This document shows, one piece after another, positions 26,266 through 34,373 of a DNA stretch of 50,622 bases (position 1 is the first letter of the stretch; every line of letters begins with the position of its first letter). Source of the DNA: Bacteroidota bacterium (lineage in GTDB: Bacteria > Bacteroidota > Bacteroidia > Cytophagales > Cyclobacteriaceae). The DNA is taken from NCBI GenBank assembly GCA_016191555.1, contig JACPVX010000070.1, positions 1 through 50,622 on the forward strand, given 5' to 3'. The notes under the pieces were generated by a model that ran no database searches, was not told the DNA's origin, and saw only the letters and a list, made by a program, of their open reading frames with translations. Both the position numbers and the translations under genes were made by a program.

Positions 26266-27006
26266 ATGGAGAGGAATATACTCATTGTGTTATTTTTGTT
26301 TCTTGGGTGTTGCACTTCGAATAAAAGCTCAAACGAATTGCTAACTCCGGAATCCAGAATAGAAAGCATACAAAGGCGAGTAAACCTCTTAAATCATCCC
26401 TCTTCGATAAAGTATGATACAACAGGGTTTTCAAAGTTGTCCGGTTTCAATAATAACTGTGATGATGAAAACGAGCATCCGTGGGATTATTACTCCGTAG
26501 TAGATTTAAATAAGGATGGCCAGAATGATTTGATTTATTCGGGATTTTGCATGCCTTACAGCAAAACCTTCATTTGGGTCACCGAAGCAAATAGGCTTTT
26601 ATTACTTTACCAAGGTGCCGGTGACATTATTTCAATGGAATCCGCTGGCAAGCAAACCAGAATTAATGTTTTGAATGGAGCGATTGGATGCATTAGTGAG
26701 TCGTATCTAACCGAAATTATGATTGAGGCTACATTACCTCCAGTGGTTCATTCAATTGAGTACCATGTGCTGCCAAAAAAGAATTTTGTGAATTTAACGA
26801 ATATCAAAGTAAAAGGCATCCTACGCACGAGTCCCCGAAAAGATGATGTCGATCACAAAGATGGCTGTGAGCAAGTCTTTAAAGGAAATCAACTCGAGAG
26901 TATCGAAGAAGAAGCCGAAGTGATCCAACTTGATCAAAAAGGAGAGTGGAAGTTAGTGTTATATGATCAGAATAAATTTCATTCAGTAATTGGATGGATT
27001 CAATGA
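26266..27006 (+). CDS. Hypothetical lipoprotein with Ca-loop-like motif
   Basis: The 246-residue product has an N-terminal lipobox (LFLFLGCCTS). A segment YSVVDLNKDGQNDLIYSG resembles an FG-GAP/VCBS calcium-binding loop. The C-terminus GEWKLVLYDQNKFHSVIGWIQ has the look of a bacterial SH3-like domain. I do not recognise the family as a whole. It follows the barrel protein after 17 bases and overlaps the next gene by 4 bases. Confidence 0.7.
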   Translation: MERNILIVLFLFLGCCTSNKSSNELLTPESRIESIQRRVNLLNHPSSIKYDTTGFSKLSGFNNNCDDENEHPWDYYSVVDLNKDGQNDLIYSGFCMPYSKTFIWVTEANRLLLLYQGAGDIISMESAGKQTRINVLNGAIGCISESYLTEIMIEATLPPVVHSIEYHVLPKKNFVNLTNIKVKGILRTSPRKDDVDHKDGCEQVFKGNQLESIEEEAEVIQLDQKGEWKLVLYDQNKFHSVIGWIQ

Positions 27007-27503
27007 AATCAACTTTATCCAAGCAAGATTTTCAAAAGAGATTGGAGGACTTAACCTCGAAGGAAAAAGATTTCTTTTTCATACCCTATGACTTCTCGGG
27101 GAAGCCATTTTGTGGAACGTATGATGCAAATACATTTGATCTGGCCAGAAACTCAATTTTGTCTAACGTACGAATGTTGCGCATCAAAGGTGAGTTCAAA
27201 GAAAGTGAAAAGACTGGAACAGACGTAACCTATCAGATTCGTTCGCCACAGTGGATGAACTATCTTTTAGTGATTTTAAATGTCCTGATATTTCTTGGAA
27301 TGTTGTTGCTGGTCGTTTTCACTAACAATTATAACAATGTAAAATTAATCTTGACACTGTCAGGGGTTTTTGTGTTTGGAAATGGTTGGGTTTGGCTTGT
27401 CAACAAGATCACACGAAGTATGATCAATCAGCGCTTTAAAGAAGAGTTTGAAATTGGTGTTGAAGATGAATGGGAGAGACTGGCACGAAGTGCATCAAAG
27501 TGA
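27003..27503 (+). CDS. Hypothetical two-helix membrane protein
   Basis: The 166-residue product has a soluble N-terminal part (about 1-80), two membrane helices (about 85-107 and 113-133) and a charged C-terminus. The ATG at 27003 overlaps the upstream TGA as ATGA, the usual sign of coupled translation; an ATG three codons earlier also exists. I recognise no family. It is likely coexpressed with the lipoprotein. Confidence 0.65.
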   Translation: MKSTLSKQDFQKRLEDLTSKEKDFFFIPYDFSGKPFCGTYDANTFDLARNSILSNVRMLRIKGEFKESEKTGTDVTYQIRSPQWMNYLLVILNVLIFLGMLLLVVFTNNYNNVKLILTLSGVFVFGNGWVWLVNKITRSMINQRFKEEFEIGVEDEWERLARSASK

Positions 27504-27600
27504 TCATACAACCAATACTCAATTTAAAGATATAACCTTTACAACCCCCTTGTGATATCGTCCTCATTCGTAGTATATTGGTTCTGCTAATTTATTTCTT

Positions 27601-29619
27601 GTGACCAATAAGATTCCCCGATTATTGATTTCGATTCTATTTTGTTTAGCGTGCTTCTTAAGTGTTGCACAAGAAAATCATTACCGCCAACAATTCGAGC
27701 AGCGTTTAAGTAAGACAAAAGGTGTAGAAAAGGCCGAAGTGCTGCTCGCTTTAATCACCATCTATGCAGGAAGTAATGCGGGGAAGGTGGAGGATTGCAA
27801 CAAGCAACTGTATGCGCTGAGTAACGAAACAAACAACCCTGCCATTAAAGTGATCGCGCAGGCAGAGCGTGCCAATCAACTGCGAAAAAAGTCATACAAA
27901 GACAGCGCACGCGTATTGCTGCTGGACACAAAAAGAATGACCCGCTCATTGCAAAACGAAAGCCTGAGTGGCCACATCGACATGCGTTTGGGTTTGGTGT
28001 ACAATGAACTTCGCAAAGAAGACAGCGCCATTTATTGTTTTGAATCGGCACGTACCCATTATCGAGAGGCTGGCGAGTGGGACAACGTTGCCTTATCGCT
28101 CGCTTATCTCGGATCGACCAATCGCGCACGTGGCAATAACATGGCCGCTGGTTTGTACTTAGATAGTGCTTCGCAAATGATTGATCGTGTATTAATAACC
28201 GATTCTTCGTATTGGCCGGTGCGCTTTGCGGCTGTAATCGCCAACTACCAAAGCATCTATAAAAATACGATGGGGCAGTATGAAGCCGGTTTGCAACGCA
28301 GTCTGGAAGCGCTCACCCTTTTTGAAAAAGTGGGCGACACCCGCTCGGAAGCAGCCACGCTGATCGCGGCAGGAAACATTTACCGGAAGTTAGCACAATA
28401 CCCGGCCGCCATGTTGCAGTTTCGAAGAGCTGCAAAGGCCTTTAACAAACTAGCCGATCAAAACGCTGCAGGTGTTTCTTATGAAGGCATCGCCATGGTT
28501 TTTGATGACTTGCATGAAATCGATTCGGCCAAACTATATTTTGATAAAGCACTGACCATAGCGAGTGCGGCAGGGAATAATCGAGTACTTGGAACTTTGT
28601 ATAACAACATAGGCGCCATGTATTATCATGCGAAAGCGTATGATCGGGCAAGCGAATACTATGAAAAAGCATTTGCCATCCGAGGAGGAGAGGAGAAAGC
28701 TACCAAGTATGATTACGCAACCGCCATGATCAATCTCGGGCAGACGGATCTTAAAAAAGGAGACATGAACAAAGCCGCCATTCACCTCAGCAAGGGACTG
28801 AACGCAGCGCATGAACTCCACGCGCGTGAATATGAGAAGTCGGCACTCGAAGGACTCATTGAATATCATCAGGCAATGAAAAATTTTCAACAGGCGCTGG
28901 CTTATCAAGATACGTTGCTGGTAGTAAAAGACAGTCTGTTTGTAGCCGACAGCAAAACCAGAATCGCAGAAATGCAAGTAAAGTATGAAACCGAAAAGAA
29001 AGAACAGGAAATTGCATTGCTGCAAATTGAAAGTTACAATGCCCAACTAAAGCAACTCGGTTGGATGGGCGGACTGCTCGTATCCGTTATCGTTTCAATC
29101 CTTGGTTTCTACACACTTCGCAATCGCAAGGCAAGAATTCAGGCCGAACTGCTCGTAACGCGAAAAGAAAAAGAACTGATGGAAGGTCAGCTTAGCTACA
29201 AGGATAAAGAGCTGGTTAATTTTGCCACCTACATTACCGAGAAGAATGATTTTCTGGAAACAGTATTGCAGCGGCTGAACACCCTTGATGTTAGCCATGA
29301 AGCCGGAAAAAAACAGCTTGATAATCTTATTCCGTTAATCCGCGATCACATTAACCTGACGGGAAGTCGGGAAGAATTCAACGCACACCTCTCCACTGTT
29401 TACGAGAGCTTTATTAAGAAATTGGAAGACCGTTATCCGGATTTGACCGACCATGAAAAACGGTTGGCCACCTTACTTCGCGTGAACCTAACTTCTAAAC
29501 AAATAGCCTCCGTCTTCAACATTTCTCCCAAAAGTGTGGACATGGGGCGGTACCGACTGCGTAAAAAAATGGGGCTTAGCATCGATCAGGACATTAATCA
29601 GATACTGAACAACATTTGA
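27601..29619 (+). CDS. Membrane TPR regulator with C-terminal LuxR-type HTH
   Basis: The 672-residue product has a signal peptide or first helix (residues 5-23) and an extracytoplasmic TPR domain of about eight to ten units (about 30-440, for example YEGIAMVFDDLHEIDSAKLY and GTLYNNIGAMYYHAKAYDRA). A coiled coil, one membrane helix (about 479-500), a second coiled coil and a LuxR/GerE-like HTH (LTDHEKRLATLLRVNLTSKQ, then IASVFNISPKSVDMGRYRL) follow. This is a common Bacteroidota design that senses outside the membrane and should bind DNA inside. The start is a GTG at 27601. The next gene downstream, a secreted DUF4476 protein, is a plausible target. Confidence 0.9.
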   Translation: MTNKIPRLLISILFCLACFLSVAQENHYRQQFEQRLSKTKGVEKAEVLLALITIYAGSNAGKVEDCNKQLYALSNETNNPAIKVIAQAERANQLRKKSYKDSARVLLLDTKRMTRSLQNESLSGHIDMRLGLVYNELRKEDSAIYCFESARTHYREAGEWDNVALSLAYLGSTNRARGNNMAAGLYLDSASQMIDRVLITDSSYWPVRFAAVIANYQSIYKNTMGQYEAGLQRSLEALTLFEKVGDTRSEAATLIAAGNIYRKLAQYPAAMLQFRRAAKAFNKLADQNAAGVSYEGIAMVFDDLHEIDSAKLYFDKALTIASAAGNNRVLGTLYNNIGAMYYHAKAYDRASEYYEKAFAIRGGEEKATKYDYATAMINLGQTDLKKGDMNKAAIHLSKGLNAAHELHAREYEKSALEGLIEYHQAMKNFQQALAYQDTLLVVKDSLFVADSKTRIAEMQVKYETEKKEQEIALLQIESYNAQLKQLGWMGGLLVSVIVSILGFYTLRNRKARIQAELLVTRKEKELMEGQLSYKDKELVNFATYITEKNDFLETVLQRLNTLDVSHEAGKKQLDNLIPLIRDHINLTGSREEFNAHLSTVYESFIKKLEDRYPDLTDHEKRLATLLRVNLTSKQIASVFNISPKSVDMGRYRLRKKMGLSIDQDINQILNNI

Positions 29620-29649
29620 ATTTATTCTGCAAACAGGCTTTTTAGCTCT

Positions 29650-29669
29650 TGTAGAGATCATGTAGAGAT
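29650..29669 (+). promoter_or_regulatory. 9-bp direct repeat with 11-bp spacing, upstream of the DUF4476 gene
   Basis: TGTAGAGAT occurs at 29650-29658 and 29661-29669, start to start 11 bases. It sits about 45-60 bases upstream of the -7 element at 29712. One helical turn between direct repeats is typical of activator sites, but the binding protein is not known. Confidence 0.4.
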
Positions 29670-29711
29670 GGTTTAGCGCCAGCCCCGTGCTGCCTGCGTG
29701 CTGATTGGTTT

Positions 29712-29719
29712 TATTTTTG
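29712..29719 (+). promoter_or_regulatory. Bacteroidota -7 promoter element for the DUF4476 gene
   Basis: TATTTTTG is an exact TAnnTTTG match, 45 bases before the ATG at 29764. No good TTTG -33 element is seen at the usual distance, which fits activator dependence. Confidence 0.5.
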
Positions 29720-29763
29720 ACTTCATCCAACTGGTAAAAGTTAAAAACTAAAACAATCATCGT

Positions 29764-30714
29764 ATGAAGTTCCTGATCGTAACAACCGCCCTGGTCATTC
29801 TTTCATTCACCGTTCAAGCTCAGAAAACAAACCTGATTCTCTTCGCAGAAGGAGGAGAGAAGTTTACGCTGCATTTAAATAGCGTGATTCAAAATCGCAC
29901 GCCACAGTCGAACGTAAAAGTAGTAGGCCTGCAGGCAGATGCCGTACAGGCCTTGGTTGTTTTTGAAGGCAGCCTTCCGCAACTGAAGCAGTTCGTGGCA
30001 CTGCAGCCGGACGAGGAAATGACTTTTGTCATCCGCAAAGGCAATAAAGGCAATTATGTGCTTCGGTTATTTAGCACGGTGCCAGTTTCGCAACAGCCCA
30101 CGCCAACGGAAACCTACACGACCACCGAGTCGACACCGGTCACGCCATCGCAAGAGACTACATCCGTGGCGATAAAAACACCACAAGCCGCTGCTACCAC
30201 CACGGTTTCAGATGGCAATAGCACAGCCGTCAATATCAGTTTAAACGGAGGAGTGAGTACGGCTAACGCAAGCATCTCGATTGCGGTAGGCGAACAGAGC
30301 ATGCAGTCCACCGGCACATCGGCTACGGTAAGCGTAGCAAACACGCAATCCGTTTCTACCACATCGACCACCAGTGAAAAGAGAATAGAAAAAGAAAGCG
30401 CGCCAGCAGTTACAAGTACGTGTTCACTGCCGATGGGGCAAGGCGAATTTGAAAGAGCGAAAGAATCGATTGACGCCAAATCTTTTCCGGAGGAAAAAAT
30501 GACCATCTGTAAACAATTGATCAAAGTAAATTGCTTTAATGTAAAACAGGTGATCGGCATCATGGAGTTATTCACCTACGAGGAGAATAAGTTGGCAGTA
30601 GCAAAAATGATGTATAGTAAAACAGTAGATAAGGGCAATTACTACCAGATAAACGATGCACTAACGTATTCAGCCTCGGTAGACGAACTGAATAGGTTTC
30701 TGGAGCAGCAGTAA
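29764..30714 (+). CDS. Secreted protein with C-terminal DUF4476 domain
   Basis: The 316-residue product has a signal peptide (MKFLIVTTALVILSFTVQAQ), an N-terminal beta-rich domain (about 21-110), a low-complexity Thr/Ser/Val/Ala linker (about 115-220), and a helical DUF4476 domain (about 225-316) with FERAKESIDAKSFPEEKMTI, CFNVKQVIGIMELFTYEENK and LEQQ at the end. Family function is unknown. It lies just downstream of the TPR-LuxR regulator on the same strand, with its own candidate promoter. Confidence 0.85.
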   Translation: MKFLIVTTALVILSFTVQAQKTNLILFAEGGEKFTLHLNSVIQNRTPQSNVKVVGLQADAVQALVVFEGSLPQLKQFVALQPDEEMTFVIRKGNKGNYVLRLFSTVPVSQQPTPTETYTTTESTPVTPSQETTSVAIKTPQAAATTTVSDGNSTAVNISLNGGVSTANASISIAVGEQSMQSTGTSATVSVANTQSVSTTSTTSEKRIEKESAPAVTSTCSLPMGQGEFERAKESIDAKSFPEEKMTICKQLIKVNCFNVKQVIGIMELFTYEENKLAVAKMMYSKTVDKGNYYQINDALTYSASVDELNRFLEQQ

Positions 30715-30715
30715 G

Positions 30716-30774
30716 TATTTCGAGCCCTGTCGGGTGAAAGCATGTTGTTCTCACCTGACAGGGCGAAAAAATAC
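30716..30774. other. Strong stem-loop after the DUF4476 gene
   Basis: A 14-bp arm pair, 30724-30737 (GCCCTGTCGGGTGA) and 30751-30764, is complementary except for one G-T pair. Outer AGTATTTC-type bases pair with GAAAAAATACT. It begins right after the stop codon. No run of T follows on either strand, so it may be an RNA-stabilising or factor-assisted 3' end rather than a standard terminator. Confidence 0.6.
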
Positions 30775-30955
30775 TCACTGATAGAAAATCTTAACCCTGA
30801 GGTACCCCGTCATCCTTCCTGACTTGCTCATCCCACATCTGCGAACGGTCACTTTTCATTTTATTTCGTTAGTTATTTCGTTTTATATCGTTAATTAAGC
30901 TTTGCGCCTAATGCGAATTGTTGATTTTGACAAGAAATCGTTGATTGCAGAGCGC

Positions 30956-31216
30956 GCAAGCTTCTTGTAGACGCTGCAAGCTTCTTGTAGGCGCTGCAAG
31001 CCTCTTGTAGGCGCTGCAAGCCTCTTGTAGAAGCTGCAAGCTTCTTGTAAGCGCTGCAAGCTTCTTGTTAGGCCTGCACATTGAGTTGTGCGACCTGCAC
31101 ATTGAGTTGTGATGGCTTACAATTGAGTTGTGAGGCGTGCATATTGAGTTGTGAGGGCTGACAATTGAGTTGTGTGGCGTGCACATTGAGTTGTGTGACC
31201 TCAACATGACGTTGTA
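30956..31216. repeat. Two-block tandem array of dyad units (20-nt then 21-nt period)
   Basis: Block 1 (30956-31075) has six units of exactly 20 nt, consensus GCAAGCYTCTTGTAGRCGCT. Block 2 (31076-31216) has six units plus a degenerate seventh of exactly 21 nt, core CACATTGAGTTGTG. Each unit contains arms that are complementary to each other: CAAG/CTTG in block 1, CACA/TGTG or ACAA/TTGT in block 2, CAAC/GTTG in the last. Arms also pair with the neighbouring unit (for example CTTGTAG with CTGCAAG, 7 bp with one G-U). The rest of the 750-base gap between 30714 and 31465 holds no gene that I can support. Confidence 0.9.
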
Positions 31217-31240
31217 AGCCCTGCAAACGTCATTTTCCCT
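31207..31240 (+). terminator. Terminator-like hairpin closing the tandem array
   Basis: TGACGTT (31207-31213) and AACGTCA (31226-31232) form a perfect 7-bp stem, followed by TTTTCCCTTC. It overlaps the last, degenerate unit of the array. If the array is transcribed on the plus strand, this is a plausible 3' end. Confidence 0.5.
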
Positions 31241-31280
31241 TCTCGTGAGAAACCTGTGATTCAGCGATTTATAAATCTCG

Positions 31281-31314
31281 CAGGCTTAGCCCTTTAGCGG
31301 GGTAAAAAGCCCAT
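31281..31314 (+). other. GC-rich nested stem-loop in the gene-free region
   Basis: GGCTT (31283-31287) pairs with AAGCC (31307-31311), and an inner GCCC/GGGG-type stem lies within. It may be part of the leader of the downstream orphan genes or of a small RNA. From here to 31464 the sequence is AT-rich, and I see no clear gene in it. Confidence 0.3.
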
Positions 31315-31464
31315 GCAACAGCTTGGATATTTAGGTGTGATTGAGTAGAATTGGCTACTTTAAGTGTTGGCAGAAGAACTTTATTTTGATAAGCAAGTTA
31401 GCATGCGAACATAATATTTTATTCAAAATCACCAAAGAACATTCAGACCCAATTTAATCGACAG

Positions 31465-31878
31465 ATGACAAGAGAAATGTGGCGTGAGCGGTGGCTTGAT
31501 AGTATAAACGAATTGACATCGCTTGATCTTCAAATTAAATCGTGGCTTGACAAGGGAAACACAAACCCTCACGGGTCATTCGCAGAATTCATGTGCACAT
31601 ATTTTGACGATTTATCTCTAAGAGACAATTATCAAAGCGCACTTAATAACGGATGGGTCACTGACCAAGAATTTGTGATTGTAGGGGCGTGGCACGAAGC
31701 ACTTGACGAGTACAATTCACCAAACGATGATGACCAAGACAGTGAGACTATATTAAATGATCAAAAATGGTTGGCAATCGTAAATATAGGGCAGGCAGTT
31801 AAGGAGAAATTGAAGAATATGTTAACGGCTGATGAAATAAGAAACTTGACAGCGGAAAAGAATGTTGTGAGACGTTAA
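31465..31878 (+). CDS. Hypothetical protein
   Basis: The 137-residue product is acidic and appears mainly helical and soluble, with no signal peptide. Notable segments are HGSFAEFMCTYFDDLSLRDN and VIVGAWHEALDEYNSPNDDD. I recognise no family. It is 3 bases upstream of the broken HAD gene and so likely belongs to the same transcript. Such small acidic orphans often occur in immunity-gene-like islands in Bacteroidota, but nothing in the sequence proves that. Confidence 0.6.
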   Translation: MTREMWRERWLDSINELTSLDLQIKSWLDKGNTNPHGSFAEFMCTYFDDLSLRDNYQSALNNGWVTDQEFVIVGAWHEALDEYNSPNDDDQDSETILNDQKWLAIVNIGQAVKEKLKNMLTADEIRNLTAEKNVVRR

Positions 31879-31881
31879 AAT

Positions 31882-32445
31882 ATGACAGATAAATCGGACA
31901 TACTTTTAATTCTTGATCTGGATGAAACTTTAGTTTATGCTACTACTGATAGACTTGACTATGATGAGGACTTTGTATTTGATAAGTATTTTGTTTACAA
32001 AAGGCCCAACCTTGATAAATTCTTAAGCTTTGCCTATGCCCATTTTAAGATCGGTATTTGGTCATCGGCTAGTGACGGATATGTAAATGAAATAGTTAAA
32101 CTCGTAAAGCCATCAGACATAGAATTCGAAATAGTTTGGGCAAGAAGCAGGTGTACCCAAAGAAGGGATTTGGAACTTGATCTTTACGCTTGGGAGAAAA
32201 GACTCGAAAAATTGAAGAAGAGATGATTTAGGCTTGAAAAGATTTTGATTGTGGACGATTCTAGAGAAAAGGCAAAGAATAACTTTGGCAATGCAATATA
32301 TGTTAGCGAGTTTAAAGGGGATAGGGAGGACAATGAGCTAATGATGCTTTCTGAATACTTATTAAAGCTGAAATACGCAGACAACGTTAGAACGATCGAG
32401 AAAAGAAATTGGAGAGCAGAAATCAACAACCTAAATCATCCGTAA
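31882..32445 (+). pseudogene. NIF/HAD-family phosphatase interrupted by one in-frame stop
   Basis: The first part, to the TGA at 32224-32226, has the HAD motif I (ILDLDETLVY) and motif II region (FKIGIWSSASDGYV), typical of NLI-interacting-factor (FCP/SCP-like) phosphatases. The same frame continues without a shift after the TGA with RLEKILIVDDSREKAKNNFG, which supplies motif III/IV (VDDS), and on to INNLNHP and a stop at 32443. Relatives usually have Gly at the stop position, and GGA to TGA is one change. This is a recent nonsense mutation, or a sequencing error; each half alone lacks a complete active site. Confidence 0.8.
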
Positions 32446-32515
32446 GAGAATATAAACTTTTAAGATGCTGTCATGTGGTAACAATCTGACAGTACAAAAT
32501 GATATAAATGTATTT

Positions 32516-33589
32516 ATGAAGTATTTAATAATTGCCATACTGATTTTGATTATTGCTGTAGTGAGTGTGATTGCCTATAAGAAGAAAGAAAGCGAGAAAA
32601 AAATAGTTTTCGTTCCATCGAGCGTAAGTGATGCAAGAGTTTCAAACCTGAATTTGAAGCAAGCCCCTGATATTGAATTAGGAATATTAGATAGTAAGAA
32701 AATAAAATTCCCTTCAAAATTGAAAGGGACAGGTGATGATAACTATCGAAGTAATCCTCAGCTTGAATGGATAATAGACATCGTTCCGCCTCAAGGCTTT
32801 TATTTTAAGAAGGATCAATTCTTAATGGTATTTGATTATGAATGGAGAAAGATAGTGGAGTCAGAATTCTATGCATACTTCCCGAGTACTAAACGGTGGA
32901 GCTTTGCAATTTCGGCAGATTCCCAAGAATACTTCGACTCGCTTGAGCTGGCCGTGAATCTGGCACCTGTATTGGAAGAGAAGGAAATAACAGTTGAAGT
33001 ATTGAAGTCCTATCTTGCTGAATTGAATAAACGATTAGCCTTCTTTGATGCTAAAATGACGGTTACCCCTCGCGAATCACCGGAGAGTGCCGTAAAACGT
33101 TCCAAGTCTTTGCGTCAACTTCAAAACGATTTAAACCTTGAAATAATCATCGTGCTGCAAGCGGATTCAAAATTTAATTCAAAAGATTTTTGGAATACGT
33201 TGGTCGACTTAGGTTTAAAATGGGGTGATGGGGATTTATTTCATTGGTTGAATGATGAACACGAGATTGGAGGCGATAATTTTTTCAGTGTCTGGACATC
33301 CACGGACCCCGGATACTTTTTACCCGAAGATATTGCTGCTGAGCAGATGCAGCCTAAAGACATAATCTTTGGATTTTCTGTACCTCGAAGTGCTGACCCG
33401 GTTGCGGTTTATGAAATTATGCTCCAAGCAGTCGGCTATTGTCAAACAAAACTAGGCGGGAAAATAGTAGATGAAAATGGATTGCCTTTTGATAAGGAAA
33501 GATATAAGAAACAGATCGATGAACTGATTAAAAAGATGTCTGAAAATGGATTTAGCCAAGGGCAGGGAGCGATTTTAAGACTAATCTAA
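32516..33589 (+). CDS. Membrane-anchored protein with ZipA-like C-terminal domain
   Basis: The 357-residue product starts with one membrane helix (MKYLIIAILILIIAVVSVIA) and a basic stretch. An uncharacterised middle region follows (about 30-200). The C-terminal part (about 205-345) resembles the FtsZ-binding domain of ZipA in order and spacing: LGLKWGDGDLFHWLNDE, FFSVWTSTDPGYF, IIFGFSVPRSADPVAVYEIML, then TKLGGKIVDENGLPFDKERY. ZipA also has an N-terminal membrane anchor. I chose the ATG at 32516 because it begins the anchor. ZipA is classically a gammaproteobacterial division protein. Here it sits in an orphan-gene island, not a division cluster, so a role in division is only a hypothesis. 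Confidence 0.75.
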   Translation: MKYLIIAILILIIAVVSVIAYKKKESEKKIVFVPSSVSDARVSNLNLKQAPDIELGILDSKKIKFPSKLKGTGDDNYRSNPQLEWIIDIVPPQGFYFKKDQFLMVFDYEWRKIVESEFYAYFPSTKRWSFAISADSQEYFDSLELAVNLAPVLEEKEITVEVLKSYLAELNKRLAFFDAKMTVTPRESPESAVKRSKSLRQLQNDLNLEIIIVLQADSKFNSKDFWNTLVDLGLKWGDGDLFHWLNDEHEIGGDNFFSVWTSTDPGYFLPEDIAAEQMQPKDIIFGFSVPRSADPVAVYEIMLQAVGYCQTKLGGKIVDENGLPFDKERYKKQIDELIKKMSENGFSQGQGAILRLI

Positions 33590-33655
33590 CATAGATGAAC
33601 AATAAACTGCAAAGCCATTGTAATTAGAAATAAATTGAACTTAATAACACATAGA

Positions 33656-34339
33656 ATGAGACAACTACTAGTAACAATTTTCATACTTTATTCCATACAA
33701 TATTTAGCTTTTGGACAAGAGCTGAAGGCTAAGAAAGTAAAATCACTTGTCTACCTTGAAGAATACACTATTCTTGCCAAGAATAAAAAAGTTATACATG
33801 GAGACTATAAAAAATATCGATCCGATGGAAGTCAGGTTTGGGCAGGAAAAATAGATAACAATAATAGAGTAGGGGAATGGACTTTTTATGAGAGCGGAGA
33901 AAAGGTGCAAACCTACAATTATGATGATAAGAAAATGACATTTCAAAAGAAACCGGTAAGCCCTTATTTTGTTCGAATTGATAATCAGATACAGATATTA
34001 CCTGTTGACACACCCCCGAGCTACTTAGGCTCAAAAATTGGACTTACAGACGAACTAAATAAGGTTTTAGCATATCCGATGCAAGCAAGACGAATGGGTG
34101 TTGAAGGAGCCGTTACGGTAGCTATATGGATTAATGCGGATAACACGCTTGGAGAGATCGAATTAATCAGTGGGATCATGAAGGAATGCGACCAAGACTT
34201 GATTACAGCACTCAAAAAAATTCCGCAAGATTGGTTCGCTGCGACAATAGGAGATAAAAAGATAACTTCAAAACTGATCATAGTTGTCGATTATAAGTTA
34301 GATAACATTTTTGAGAATGCGGCTGTAACAGTTCGATAA
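33656..34339 (+). CDS. Secreted protein with YwqK-like repeats and TonB C-terminal domain
   Basis: The 227-residue product has a signal peptide (MRQLLVTIFILYSIQYLAFG), then two MORN/YwqK-like units (HGDYKKYRSDGSQVWAGKID; GEWTFYESGEKVQTYNY), and a TonB C-terminal domain (AYPMQARRMGVEGAVTVAIW, NADNTLGEIELISG and a final VVDYKL strand). There is no membrane-spanning proline-rich TonB stalk, so it is not a standard energy transducer. This combination is common in Bacteroidota periplasmic proteins. The ATG at 33656 starts the signal peptide. Confidence 0.8.
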   Translation: MRQLLVTIFILYSIQYLAFGQELKAKKVKSLVYLEEYTILAKNKKVIHGDYKKYRSDGSQVWAGKIDNNNRVGEWTFYESGEKVQTYNYDDKKMTFQKKPVSPYFVRIDNQIQILPVDTPPSYLGSKIGLTDELNKVLAYPMQARRMGVEGAVTVAIWINADNTLGEIELISGIMKECDQDLITALKKIPQDWFAATIGDKKITSKLIIVVDYKLDNIFENAAVTVR

Positions 34340-34373
34340 GACAGGCTATGTAACTATTCAAATCCCAAAAGAA

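Noticed and set aside
30114..30575. 153-codon open frame on the minus strand opposite the DUF4476 gene
   Set aside because: It mirrors the low-complexity Thr/Ser linker, and no domain is visible.
30908..31207. Open frame of 99 codons on the minus strand across the tandem array, with 7-residue repeats in part
   Set aside because: Only the 21-nt block keeps frame; the 20-nt block shifts frame at every unit. There is no start signal or conserved domain. The repeat is better explained at the DNA or RNA level.
30956..31216. CRISPR array
   Set aside because: Units follow one another with no unique spacers, and there are no cas genes.
32224..32226. TGA as a selenocysteine codon in the HAD gene
   Set aside because: Relatives have Gly, not Cys, at this place, no catalytic role is expected there, and I could not see a clear insertion-type hairpin directly after it. 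A nonsense change is simpler.
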